DNA from: Mesorhizobium sp. M8A.F.Ca.ET.218.01.1.1
GTDB taxonomy: Bacteria > Pseudomonadota > Alphaproteobacteria > Rhizobiales > Rhizobiaceae
DNA: 64,000 bases
Direction: 5' to 3'
NCBI RefSeq assembly: GCF_004791165.1
Contig: NZ_SRUZ01000004.1
Coordinates: 434,001-498,000 of the forward strand
The notes under the pieces are model-generated. The model made no database searches and was not told where the DNA came from. It saw only the letters and a list, made by a program, of their open reading frames with translations. Positions within the stretch are counted from its first letter, which is position 1. Every line of letters starts with the position of its first letter. A program made the position numbers and the translations under genes. Below are positions 34,456 to 42,128 of this stretch, piece by piece.

Positions 34456-35241
34456 TCAGGACTCGGCGCCGTAGACGTCGAACTTGAAGTACTTGTCGTT
34501 GATTTCCTTATATTTTCCGTTGGCACGGATGGCGTCTATGGCGGAATTCAGCTTGTTGACCAAGTCGGTATCGCCCTTGCGAACGGCGATGCCGGCGCCG
34601 GGTCCGAAGATTTCGACCGGTTGCGGCGAGGGCTGGCCGAGGATCTTGCAGCAGGCGCCGTCTGGCGAATCAAGCCACTGCTGCAGCACGACGATATCGT
34701 CCTCGATGGCGTCGAGACGGCCATTGGCAAGATCTGCCTGCTCCTCGGGGCTGCTCGGATAGCCCTTGACGGTGCTGTCGGTGTAGGTCTTCGAGGCATA
34801 GTTGAAATGCGTCGTCGTGGTGGCCACACCGATGTTCTTGCCGGCGAGGTCTTCCTTGGTCACGCCCTTCAGAGGCGAATCCTTCGGCACGGCGATTGCG
34901 GACGGCGTATTGTAGTATTTGTGCGAGAAGTCGACCTTCTCCTTCCTCTCCGGCGTGATCGACATCGAGGCGACGATGGCGTCGAACTTGCCGGCCTGAA
35001 GTGCGGGAATGATGCCGTCCCAATCCTGGGCCACGAAGGTGCACTTGACCTTCATCTCATCGCAAAGCGCCTTGGCGATGTCGATGTCGAAGCCGACAAG
35101 CTGGCCATCGGCGGTGAGGTTGTTGAATGGGGGGTAGGCGCCCTCGGTGCCGATCCTCAGGGTCTTTTCCTGGGCCTGGGCTACGCCGAGCGTCAGCAGC
35201 GCAGCCGATGCGGCGAGCGCGATACGCAGTGTAATACGCAT
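34456..35241 (-). CDS. Periplasmic amino-acid-binding protein of an ABC transporter
   Basis: 261 residues from the ATG at 35241; the frame is open further up but the signal peptide starts here (RITLRIALAASAALLTLGVAQAQ). The mature part begins KTLRIGTEGAYPPFNN, then FDIDIAKALCDEMKVKCTF, ATTTTHF and a C-terminal KYFKFDVYG. This is the ArgT/HisJ (SBP type 3) family that captures basic or opine-like amino acids. It is the first gene of the operon with the two permeases. Confidence 0.94.
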   Translation of the reverse strand: MRITLRIALAASAALLTLGVAQAQEKTLRIGTEGAYPPFNNLTADGQLVGFDIDIAKALCDEMKVKCTFVAQDWDGIIPALQAGKFDAIVASMSITPERKEKVDFSHKYYNTPSAIAVPKDSPLKGVTKEDLAGKNIGVATTTTHFNYASKTYTDSTVKGYPSSPEEQADLANGRLDAIEDDIVVLQQWLDSPDGACCKILGQPSPQPVEIFGPGAGIAVRKGDTDLVNKLNSAIDAIRANGKYKEINDKYFKFDVYGAES

Positions 35242-35399
35242 GATAGTCCTCTCTTTATGGTCCCGGCCGTCGTTCCGAAACGGCTCTGAGGGGCGGTGCT
35301 TTTGACCGCCCGCTGGGCCGATACTCCCACTCTTTCCAAGAAAAAAGCAACTGCAAAACCGCCAAAATCGGCAATGGGCTTCTGCCGTTACGTTACTTC

Positions 35400-35909
35400 T
35401 CAAGCAACGAGGTCGGTCGTTCGCTCGATGAAGTCGGCTATGGATTTCGTGTCGTCGAGGTCGAACACCGGCAAGCTCTGGCCGGTGATGGCGAAATCCG
35501 CGGCGATGGCGACGATATTGGGATCACCCGCCGCAAGCGGCGTCCGCTCCTTTGCTTCCAGTCGCCTCGTTTCGATCTTGCGGTGGGGTTCGCGCTTGTA
35601 GCCTTCCACCAGCACGATGTCGCATGGGGCGAGCCGCGAGAGGATGGCGTCCAGCGGCGGCTCATCCTCGCCGCGCAACTCGTGCATCAACGCCCAACGA
35701 TTGCCTGACACGATCGCAACCTCGGTGGCGCCGGCCTGGCGATGGCGGAAGCTGTCCGCGCCTGGCTTGTCGATGTCGAAATCATGGTGGGCGTGTTTGA
35801 CCGTCGATACCTTCCAGCCGCGCCGCACGAGCTCGGCGACCAACTTCTCGGTCAGTGTGGTCTTGCCGGAGTTTTTCCAGCCGGTGATGCCGAAGACGCG
35901 TCTGTTCAT
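35400..35909 (-). CDS. mobB: Molybdopterin-guanine dinucleotide biosynthesis protein MobB
   Basis: 169 residues. A P-loop, FGITGWKNSGKTTLTEKL, is followed by STVKHAHHDFDIDKPGADSFRHRQAGA, the MobB signature, and LVEGYKREPHRKIE. MobB is a GTP-binding partner that aids MobA in attaching GMP to molybdopterin. Its ATG overlaps the mobA stop by four bases. Confidence 0.94.
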   Translation of the reverse strand: MNRRVFGITGWKNSGKTTLTEKLVAELVRRGWKVSTVKHAHHDFDIDKPGADSFRHRQAGATEVAIVSGNRWALMHELRGEDEPPLDAILSRLAPCDIVLVEGYKREPHRKIETRRLEAKERTPLAAGDPNIVAIAADFAITGQSLPVFDLDDTKSIADFIERTTDLVA

Positions 35910-36538
35910 GACGTCATGCTCTGCAACAGGCGCGCGGCCTGGGCAAGATCGTCCGGCACATTGATGTTGAAGAAAGGATCGATGGATTGTCCGGCGGATT
36001 GCAGGATCGGGAATTCGACCTCGACATGGCCGTGCCGTTCGATGAAGGCCGAAACCCGCTTGTTGTGCTCATCGACCAGGAAATGCCGCAAGGCGTCGCG
36101 GCATCCGACCGGCCATAGCGCGAAGGTCGGGTGCAGCCTGCCTGCCGAGAAAGCGACCGCGATCGAACCGGGACGTTCGCCGGCCGCCGCCTCCAGACGA
36201 TCGACGAGATCCAGCGGCAGGAAAGGCGTGTCGCCGGCAGCGGTGACGATCGCCTTGCAAGGCGTGCCGGCAGCGGCCCATTCGAGGCCGGTAAGAATTC
36301 CGGCAAGCGGCCCGGCGAAGCCCTCGACGGTATCGGCGAGCACCGGTAGCCCGAAACGGGCGAACCGCGCCGGGTCGCCATTGGCGCTAAGCGCCAGGGT
36401 CTCGAACTGCGGGCCAAACCGCGACAGGATCTGGTCAAGCACACAGCCGTCGCCAAGCGGCAAAAGGCTTTTATCGCCACCGCCCATCCGTCTCGATTGG
36501 CCACCCGTCAGAATGATCCCTGCGACATCCCGATTCAT
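35906..36538 (-). CDS. mobA: Molybdenum cofactor guanylyltransferase MobA
   Basis: 210 residues from the ATG at 36538. The nucleotidyltransferase motif IILTGGQSRRMGGGDKSLLPL at the N-terminus and TAAGDTPFLPLDLVDRLE place it in MobA. It transfers GMP from GTP to molybdopterin, forming the bis-MGD cofactor used by DMSO-reductase-family enzymes. An upstream ATG at 36574 is possible but the conserved start is at 36538. A transposon-like element begins about 50 bases upstream of this gene. Confidence 0.94.
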   Translation of the reverse strand: MNRDVAGIILTGGQSRRMGGGDKSLLPLGDGCVLDQILSRFGPQFETLALSANGDPARFARFGLPVLADTVEGFAGPLAGILTGLEWAAAGTPCKAIVTAAGDTPFLPLDLVDRLEAAAGERPGSIAVAFSAGRLHPTFALWPVGCRDALRHFLVDEHNKRVSAFIERHGHVEVEFPILQSAGQSIDPFFNINVPDDLAQAARLLQSMTS

Positions 36539-36589
36539 TCTGCCCAGCCTGTACGCCAACCCGTGAAATCGCAAGCGACTTCACGGGCG

Positions 36590-36609
36590 GGTAGTGCATC
36601 AGTTTGAAA
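36590..36609 (+). repeat. Left terminal inverted repeat of the 662-bp element
   Basis: Perfect 20-base match, in inverted orientation, to 37232-37251. The target duplication CACGGGCG abuts it on the left at 36582-36589. Confidence 0.85.
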
Positions 36610-36635
36610 TCCGGCGCTTTACGCGCGCGAGGCCT

Positions 36636-36719
36636 TCAACCAAGCCAATGATGAGCTAGCCACGCGAGGTACAATCCGGCTATGGCCGCATAGATAAAGC
36701 CGACCGGACCTTTGGGCAT
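36636..36719 (-). CDS. 27-residue hydrophobic peptide ORF inside the element
   Basis: ATG at 36719 to TGA at 36636. The sequence starts MPKGPVGFIYAAIAGLYLA and ends in WLAHHWLG, giving a single membrane-spanning helix with a positive N-terminus and a Trp/His-rich end. Its ATG lies four bases after the stop of the upstream ORF, so coupled translation is plausible. No clear ribosome binding site of its own is seen. It may be a small membrane protein, for example part of a toxin-like or maintenance unit, or chance; no family recognised. Confidence 0.4.
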   Translation of the reverse strand: MPKGPVGFIYAAIAGLYLAWLAHHWLG

Positions 36720-36723
36720 GGGC

Positions 36724-37095
36724 TTATGGTGCGCCACGCGTAGCCGTGGCGGCCGATAACATTTGCCGTTGTGAGACGATTAGCTTTTGCTCCAACTCGC
36801 GGCGCCCTTCCTCCCTTGCCCGCTTTGAATCCAGGCGCTCCTGAGCGTAGAGTTGTCTCGCATGTTCCGAGGCCGAGAGTGAGTTTTCGTCTAGCCACGC
36901 TTTGAACTTGCCGGGTCTTATGAGGACTTTGGCGTGGGTGAAGCCGCGGCGGTGTAGCCGTTCCGCCTTGGAAGCTTCGAAATCGGCGTGCCACTCTTCC
37001 CAAGTCGCCCGCATGTCATCGGCACCAGGAAGCTGGCGGATGCGAGGATAATCCTTGGCAGTGTAAGCTGAGATAGCCCTGACTTTGCTGGCCAT
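36724..37095 (-). CDS. Hypothetical passenger protein of the 662-bp element
   Basis: 123 residues from the ATG at 37095, preceded by GGGGGAG at good spacing. It starts MASKVRAISAYTAKDYPRI and has a WEEWHADFEASKAERL helix, an IRPGKFKAWLDENSLSAS motif, then a charged helical C-terminus (ERLDSKRAREEGRRELEQKL). It is soluble and helical with no transposase motifs. I do not recognise the family. It occupies most of the element, so it is a passenger gene, and its base composition looks less GC-rich than its neighbours. Confidence 0.6.
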   Translation of the reverse strand: MASKVRAISAYTAKDYPRIRQLPGADDMRATWEEWHADFEASKAERLHRRGFTHAKVLIRPGKFKAWLDENSLSASEHARQLYAQERLDSKRAREEGRRELEQKLIVSQRQMLSAATATRGAP

Positions 37096-37231
37096 TGCAG
37101 ATCTCCCCCTTGTTCCAAGAAGAGGGTGCGACATCCTAGGGCTTGATGTCCAGATGGCGTATCGAGCCGCATCGCCCCGCCAGAGCTAGGGATAACTGCC
37201 TTTTTCACACAACATATTCAAGGCCCGCCAT

Positions 37232-37251
37232 TTTCAAACTGATGCACTACC
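37232..37251 (-). repeat. Right terminal inverted repeat of the 662-bp element
   Basis: Exact inverted copy of 36590-36609, followed immediately by the second CACGGGCG target copy at 37252-37259. The end of the DMT gene (stop at 37263) is only four bases further on. Confidence 0.85.
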
Positions 37252-37262
37252 CACGGGCGCGG

Positions 37263-38183
37263 CTAGATTCCGTCCGGCGCCATGGCCGGCCCAGTGCTTT
37301 CGGCGACGATCCTTCGCCGACCGACGATGCGCTCGCGATAAAGCGCATAGAGACCCGAGCCGACGACTATTGCCGCACCGGCGATCATCGGCATGTCCGG
37401 CACGTCACCGAAGATGATCAAGCCAAGCAGGATCGACCAGAGGAGCGCGGTGTAGCGGAACGGCGCAATGAAGGAGATCTCGCCCGAACGCATCGCCATG
37501 ATGATGAATTGATAGCCGATCAGCACCAGCACCGCGGCCAATGCCAGCAGCGCCGTGCCTTTGCCGGTCATCGGGGTCCAGCCACCCATCGGCGTCAACA
37601 GGAAGGCGCCGACGACGGTCATGGCAAGCGCTGTGGCGGTCGAGACCAGCATCGTCGGGATGGCCTGGGGGATGCGTTTGGTGGCGAGGTCCCGCACCGT
37701 GCAGCACGCGACGGATGCCAGCGCCACCAGCGAGTAAACGCTGAAGCCCTCGAAACCCGGCCGCACGATGATCATGACCCCGGCAAAACCGATAGCGATC
37801 GCCAGCCAGCGCCGCCAGCCGACCGTTTCGCCGAAAAACAGCGCCGCGCCCATCGTCACCGCCAGGGGCAGCGCTTGCAAGACGGCCGAAACACTGCCAA
37901 TCGGCAAATGCGCGAGCGCAACCAGGAAGGACACGGTAGCGCCCGCTTCACTCAGCACACGGATCGCCACCAGTGGCTGCAGCATCAGGCGAGGCTGGAA
38001 AAGCGCGCCACGTTGCCAGGCCAGCAGGCCGACGAAGAGCGAGGCGAACGCCCCTCTGATCAGCATGACTTGCGCCATGTTCATCGACTGTGAAGAGTAT
38101 TTGGTAATGGCGTCGTTGAGCGTGAAGCCAACCATCGCCACCACCATGAACAACGCGCCGCGAAGATTTGGGGAAAGGGGCAA
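37263..38183 (-). CDS. DMT superfamily (EamA) transporter
   Basis: About 306 residues if read from the TTG at 38183 (LPLSPNLRGALFMVVAMVGFTLNDAITKY); the frame continues upstream without membrane character and would overlap the neighbouring exported-protein gene, so the short start is preferred. Ten hydrophobic segments form two EamA repeats, with VMLIRGAFASLFVGLL and ISFIAPFRYTALLWSILLGLIIFGDVP typical. It is an inner-membrane exporter of metabolites of unknown identity. The insertion of the 662-bp element ends four bases beyond its stop codon. Confidence 0.86.
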   Translation of the reverse strand: MPLSPNLRGALFMVVAMVGFTLNDAITKYSSQSMNMAQVMLIRGAFASLFVGLLAWQRGALFQPRLMLQPLVAIRVLSEAGATVSFLVALAHLPIGSVSAVLQALPLAVTMGAALFFGETVGWRRWLAIAIGFAGVMIIVRPGFEGFSVYSLVALASVACCTVRDLATKRIPQAIPTMLVSTATALAMTVVGAFLLTPMGGWTPMTGKGTALLALAAVLVLIGYQFIIMAMRSGEISFIAPFRYTALLWSILLGLIIFGDVPDMPMIAGAAIVVGSGLYALYRERIVGRRRIVAESTGPAMAPDGI

Positions 38184-38362
38184 GACACCTACCGATTGCC
38201 TGAGCAAGCAAGCCTGTAACAGCCCGCCACGAAACAGCAATGGCAAAGGGCTGGGCCAGCACCGGATACACATCGTCGCCGGCGTGAAATCATCCCGGAT
38301 CAGGCACGAATTCGGTCGGAAGGCGGCGTCGTCTCCCGACACTTGTACAGCCGAGGCGACGT

Positions 38363-38722
38363 CTATTTCTTCGGCGTCAGCACCTCGGTGCCGTTGCCGT
38401 CCTTGCCGGCGATGGTCCACAGGCCATGCAGCGACCCGTCATCCTCGACCTTGTAGACGACGAGGCCGATATCCTTGCCCATGACGTAGCCGGCGGAGAA
38501 TGCATTGTCGTTGCGCATGCAGATGCCATCCGAAGACGAGCCGCCCGTCTCCCAATGGATCGCGCAGGTGGTCCCGCTGGTCAGTGTGATGGTGGCTTCG
38601 CCATCATAGGCCGAACCGTCGAAATTGGTGCCGGCGACGGTGTAAGTGCCGCCGATCGACTGGGCAGCCGCGGGCAGGGCGGCCAGGCCGAGCAGGGCGA
38701 AGGAAAGAAGAAGTTCGCGCAT
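38363..38722 (-). CDS. Small exported hypothetical protein
   Basis: 119 residues. A signal peptide (LLLSFALLGLAALPAAAQS) precedes a beta-rich domain: IGGTYTVAGTNFDGSAYDGEATI, CAIHWETGG and a GLWTIAGKDGNGTEVL ending. It has two Cys and is probably periplasmic. The repeated G-x-Y and small beta strands resemble a lipocalin-like or DUF-type fold, but I cannot name the family. Ribosome binding site GGGGGA lies upstream of the ATG. Confidence 0.75.
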   Translation of the reverse strand: MRELLLSFALLGLAALPAAAQSIGGTYTVAGTNFDGSAYDGEATITLTSGTTCAIHWETGGSSSDGICMRNDNAFSAGYVMGKDIGLVVYKVEDDGSLHGLWTIAGKDGNGTEVLTPKK

Positions 38723-38859
38723 GATGTAATCCCCCGAGAAAGCGAAGAACCGCTACGGAACGGAGGCTAGGCGGGAAACCGTCACCAGTAAATCAGACCG
38801 ATATTTGCGGACAAAGATTTGTTTGCGGTGTGGCTAAAATGCTGATGGCCGCCTACGGC

Positions 38860-39333
38860 TCATGGCCCCTTGAGGCTGCCGGCGATGACGCCGACCAACA
38901 GGTCATATTTCGATTTCAGCGCCGGCGGATAATCGATCCAGACCGTGCGGATGACGCCATCCCTGCCAAACAGCCGCCGCTCATAAAAGATCTTTCCATC
39001 CTTCACGCCCGACAGCACCGCCCAGTCCTTGCCCGCTTTGCTGTAGGTGACTTCGTACCCTGGTTCATTGCTCGCCTTTTCGCCGGCAATGAACCCCTTC
39101 GGCGTGTCGTCATCGACATTGAATATGCCGGAGCAGGTCAGGCTGGCGCCGTCCGCGCTCAGCCACATCTGGCCGTCGCCATTTTCAGGCTCGGGCTGGC
39201 GATCGGTGAAGATATCGCCGGGAAAGGTGCAGACGGTGCCGAAGCGCTCGTTCACATAGGTGGATTGCGCGGCAATAGCGGTGGTCGCCGAGACCACGGC
39301 TAGCGATGCCACGATTGAATAGAGCCACCGCAT
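38860..39333 (-). CDS. Exported hypothetical protein
   Basis: 157 residues from the ATG at 39333, which opens a signal peptide (RWLYSIVASLAVVSATTAIAAQ). The mature domain begins TYVNERFGTVCTFPGDIFT and contains MWLSADGASLTCSGIFN and YEVTYSKAGKDWAVLSGVKDG, with two Cys that could pair in the periplasm. I recognise no named family; similar small exported proteins are common in rhizobia. Codons before the chosen Met overlap moaA and lack signal-peptide character. Confidence 0.75.
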   Translation of the reverse strand: MRWLYSIVASLAVVSATTAIAAQSTYVNERFGTVCTFPGDIFTDRQPEPENGDGQMWLSADGASLTCSGIFNVDDDTPKGFIAGEKASNEPGYEVTYSKAGKDWAVLSGVKDGKIFYERRLFGRDGVIRTVWIDYPPALKSKYDLLVGVIAGSLKGP

Positions 39334-39388
39334 GTCTGACCCGAAGCCGATGATTGCGGGGCAATTCTTGCACAGACAGACGAGAAGG

Positions 39389-40384
39389 TCAGCCGCCCGT
39401 GACACTCATATGGCGTGACACCGAAGGGCGGCTGGTGCGGCGGTCGATGATGAAGTCATGACCTTTCGGCTTGCGGCCGATGGCTTCGTCTATGGCGTCA
39501 GCGACAAGTTCGTTGCCTTCGGACGCGCGCAACGGCGCGCGCAGATCGGCCGCATCCTCCTGGCCAAGGCACATATAGAGCGTGCCCGTGCAGGTCAGCC
39601 TGACCCGGTTGCAGCTTTCGCAGAAATTATGCGTCATCGGCGTGATGAAGCCGAGTTTTCCGCCGGTCTCGGCGACATGGACATAACGGGCCGGGCCACC
39701 GGTCTTGAAGGGGATATCGGTCAGCGTGAACTGGCGCTCAAGCGAAGCGCGCAGCAGCGACAGCGGCAGATACTGGTCGGTGCGGTCGGCGTCGATCTCG
39801 CCCATCGGCATGGTCTCGATGACGGTCAGGTCCATGCCGCGGCCATGCGCCCAGCGCATCATCTCGGGCAGTTCGACGTCGTTGAAATCCTTCAACGCCA
39901 CCGCATTGAGCTTGACTTTCAATCCGGCCGCCTGAGCCGCGTCGATGCCGGCCATGACCTTGCCGAGATTGCCCCAGCGCGTGATGGCGTGGAATTTGTC
40001 GGCATCGAGCGTGTCGAGCGAAACGTTGATGCGCTTGACACCACGATCGGCGAGTTCGGCGGCGAAGCGCGAAAGCTGCGAGCCGTTGGTGGTCAGCGTC
40101 AGCTCTTCCAGCGCGCCGCTTTCGAGGTGCCGCGAAAGCTGGCGCACCAAGTGCATGATGTTCTTGCGCACCAGCGGCTCACCCCCGGTGAGGCGCAACC
40201 GCTTGACACCCTTTTCGATGAACACGGTGCAGAGCCGGTCGAGTTCTTCCAGCGACAACAGGTCCTTCTTGGGCAGGAAGGCCATATCCTCGGCCATGCA
40301 ATAGGTGCAGCGGAAATCGCAGCGGTCGGTGACCGACACTCTGAGATAGCTGATCGTGCGACCGAAGGGGTCGATCATGTTCAT
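39389..40384 (-). CDS. moaA: GTP 3',8-cyclase MoaA
   Basis: 331 residues. The radical-SAM cluster motif is C-x3-C-x2-C in VTDRCDFRCTYCMAED. LRLTGGEPLVRKN binds SAM, and the C-terminal second cluster lies in FCESCNRVRLTCTG. MoaA starts molybdenum-cofactor synthesis by converting GTP to 3',8-cyclo-GTP. It lies about 3 kb from mobAB, so two steps of the same pathway are nearby but not in one operon. A perfect GCCGTTAACGGC palindrome lies upstream at 40402-40413. Confidence 0.96.
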   Translation of the reverse strand: MNMIDPFGRTISYLRVSVTDRCDFRCTYCMAEDMAFLPKKDLLSLEELDRLCTVFIEKGVKRLRLTGGEPLVRKNIMHLVRQLSRHLESGALEELTLTTNGSQLSRFAAELADRGVKRINVSLDTLDADKFHAITRWGNLGKVMAGIDAAQAAGLKVKLNAVALKDFNDVELPEMMRWAHGRGMDLTVIETMPMGEIDADRTDQYLPLSLLRASLERQFTLTDIPFKTGGPARYVHVAETGGKLGFITPMTHNFCESCNRVRLTCTGTLYMCLGQEDAADLRAPLRASEGNELVADAIDEAIGRKPKGHDFIIDRRTSRPSVSRHMSVTGG

Positions 40385-40576
40385 GTTCGAGCGTTTCCGT
40401 GGCCGTTAACGGCGTCGTTATATACAGCTATGTGATACGATCCAGCCCGCCATTCAAGATAGCTTGCCTTGATCTTTGGTAACATTCCCCGACCGACATT
40501 GCGTGTCGGACGCCGTTGACGCCTTTGCGTACGGAGCGAAGCAGCGTAGGGAAGGGGAATTCAAGCAGGATCGACC

Positions 40577-40930
40577 ATGACGGCGCCGAAAGAACTGAGG
40601 GTCTCGAAGGACCGCAAGCTGCTCACCGTGACGTTTCCGGGCCACCAGCCGTTCGAGCTGCCGGCGGAGTTGCTGCGCGTGGCGTCGCCTTCCGCGGAAG
40701 TGCAGGGTCATTCGCCGGAACAAAGGGTGACGGTTCCCGGCAAACGCAATGTGGCCATCCTGAACATCGAACCGGTCGGCAATTACGCCGTGCGCATCAC
40801 CTTCGATGATTTCCATGACACCGGCATCTTCACCTGGAATTACCTGCACACGCTCGGCCACGAGAAGGACGCACGCTGGAGCGTCTATCTCGCGGAACTC
40901 GCCGAGAAGGGCCTGAGCCGCGATCGTTAG
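40577..40930 (+). CDS. DUF971 domain protein
   Basis: 117 residues. LRVSKDRKLLTVTFPGHQPFELPAELLRVASPSAEVQGH and YAVRITFDDFHDTGIFTWNYLHTLG are the full DUF971 signature. The same domain occurs at the N-terminus of gamma-butyrobetaine hydroxylases and in Fe-S-related contexts; as a stand-alone protein its role is not settled. It is divergent from moaA. Confidence 0.9.
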   Translation: MTAPKELRVSKDRKLLTVTFPGHQPFELPAELLRVASPSAEVQGHSPEQRVTVPGKRNVAILNIEPVGNYAVRITFDDFHDTGIFTWNYLHTLGHEKDARWSVYLAELAEKGLSRDR

Positions 40931-40993
40931 CCGCCATTGCGTCGTCAAAACGTCACGTGTCGGGAGTAGGGGCGGCGGATCGGGAGACGGAAA

Positions 40994-41605
40994 ATGTCGG
41001 TCATCACCACAATCGAACAACTCGAAGCCCTTTACGGACTGCCCGGCGAAGCCTCCGTGGTCAAGGAACTCGACCATGTCATTCCCGAATACGCCGCCTT
41101 TATCGAAGCGTCCCCCTTCGTCGCTCTCGCGACCAGCGGCCCAGAGGGGCTGGACTGTTCGCCGCGCGGCGATCTCGCGGGCTTCGTGCGTATCGTCGAT
41201 GCGAAAACGCTGATGATGCCGGACCGGCGCGGCAACAACCGTGCCGATTCGTTGAAGAACATCATCCGCGACCCGCGCGTCGGCCTGCTGTTCCTGGTGC
41301 CGGGCTCCGGTACGACGCTGCGCATCAATGGCCGGGCGCATATCACCACGGATGCGGCGTCGTGCGCGTCGTTCATGGTCGACGGCAAGCCGGCGCGTTC
41401 GGTCACGGTGATCGATGTCGATTCGGTCTATTTCCAGTGCGCCCGGGCGATCGTGCGGTCGGAACTGTGGAATCCGGAGAGGCATGTCGATCCGAAATCG
41501 CTGCCGACACCCGGAAAGATCCTGGAAATCACCAGCCGCAAGAATATCGACGGCGAAACCTACGACAGGGAATGGCCGGAGCGGGCTAAAAAATCGATGT
41601 GGTAG
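40994..41605 (+). CDS. PPOX-class FMN-binding protein, MSMEG_1061-like
   Basis: 203 residues. The split-barrel flavin-binding fold shows FVALATSGPEGLDCSPRGD, MMPDRRGNNRADSLKNIIRDPRVGLLF and LRINGRAHITTD, followed by a VYFQCARAIVRSELWNPE segment. The family resembles pyridoxamine phosphate oxidases but often uses FMN or F420 on other substrates. A soluble redox enzyme of unknown substrate. It lies 63 bases downstream of the DUF971 gene. Confidence 0.87.
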   Translation: MSVITTIEQLEALYGLPGEASVVKELDHVIPEYAAFIEASPFVALATSGPEGLDCSPRGDLAGFVRIVDAKTLMMPDRRGNNRADSLKNIIRDPRVGLLFLVPGSGTTLRINGRAHITTDAASCASFMVDGKPARSVTVIDVDSVYFQCARAIVRSELWNPERHVDPKSLPTPGKILEITSRKNIDGETYDREWPERAKKSMW

Positions 41606-41628
41606 TGAGTTGAGGGCGGAAAGGCCGA

Positions 41629-42081
41629 TCACGCCTCGTTCAGCACGTCATAGATCTTGCGCATCTGCTCGCCGATCATGTCGCATTGTTCCGGCGTCGA
41701 CTGGCTCATCGCCTTCTCGATCAGCGCCATATGCACTTTCAGCGCCTGCATCAGCAGCGCCTCGCCGCCTTCGGTCAGCGTAAGCCGCAAGATGCGCTTG
41801 TCCTTCTCATCGCCTTCCCGCCGCAGTAGGCCACGCGCCTCGAGCTGCGGCAACAGCATGGTGATGTTGGAGCGGCCGACGAGCAGCTTGCGGGCAAGGT
41901 CGTGCTGCGACATGCCGGGATGGCGATAGAGGTTCATCAGCACGTCGAGTTGCGCTGGCTTCAGGTCGAGCGGCGCGAGTTTCACCGCCAGCGTGCGCTC
42001 CAGCACATGGCACGCGCGCGCCACCGCGACCCAGTTGCGAAAACGCGGGTTGTCCCAGGGTAGCTCTTGTTTATTGTTCAT
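41629..42081 (-). CDS. MarR family transcriptional regulator
   Basis: 150 residues. The winged HTH is PAQLDVLMNLYRHPGMSQHDLARKLLVGRSNITMLLPQLEARGLLRR, and the wing is EKDKRILRLTLTEGG. It divergently faces an alpha/beta hydrolase gene. Twin palindromes cover the gap and reach its own start codon (42079-42081), so it probably represses both itself and the hydrolase, with release by a small ligand (inference). Confidence 0.92.
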   Translation of the reverse strand: MNNKQELPWDNPRFRNWVAVARACHVLERTLAVKLAPLDLKPAQLDVLMNLYRHPGMSQHDLARKLLVGRSNITMLLPQLEARGLLRREGDEKDKRILRLTLTEGGEALLMQALKVHMALIEKAMSQSTPEQCDMIGEQMRKIYDVLNEA

Positions 42082-42109
42082 CTTTGAACTATTATGTTCA
42101 TGCTTGAAC
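42076..42109. promoter_or_regulatory. Tandem MarR operator candidates
   Basis: Two copies of the palindrome GTTCA-N4-TGAAC lie at 42076-42089 and 42096-42109, separated by six bases, so their centres are 20 bases (about two helical turns) apart. The first overlaps the marR start codon and the second ends 19 bases before the hydrolase ATG. Spacing, symmetry and location between divergent genes make this a strong operator candidate. Confidence 0.72.
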
Positions 42110-42128
42110 GTATGGATGGATTCTGACT

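Larger units (their letters stand above)
36582..37259. mobile_element. 662-bp transposon-like element with 20-bp inverted repeats and 8-bp target duplication
   Basis: Terminal inverted repeats GGTAGTGCATCAGTTTGAAA (36590-36609) and its exact complement (37232-37251) bound a 662-base segment. Both outer sides carry the direct repeat CACGGGCG (36582-36589 and 37252-37259), the hallmark of transposition with an 8-bp target duplication. No transposase frame is inside, so it is non-autonomous and must have moved in trans. The GG-start, the short TIR and the 8-bp duplication are compatible with the IS6 group among others; family is inferred weakly. It carries two small ORFs on the minus strand and sits between mobA and the DMT gene. 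Confidence 0.82.
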
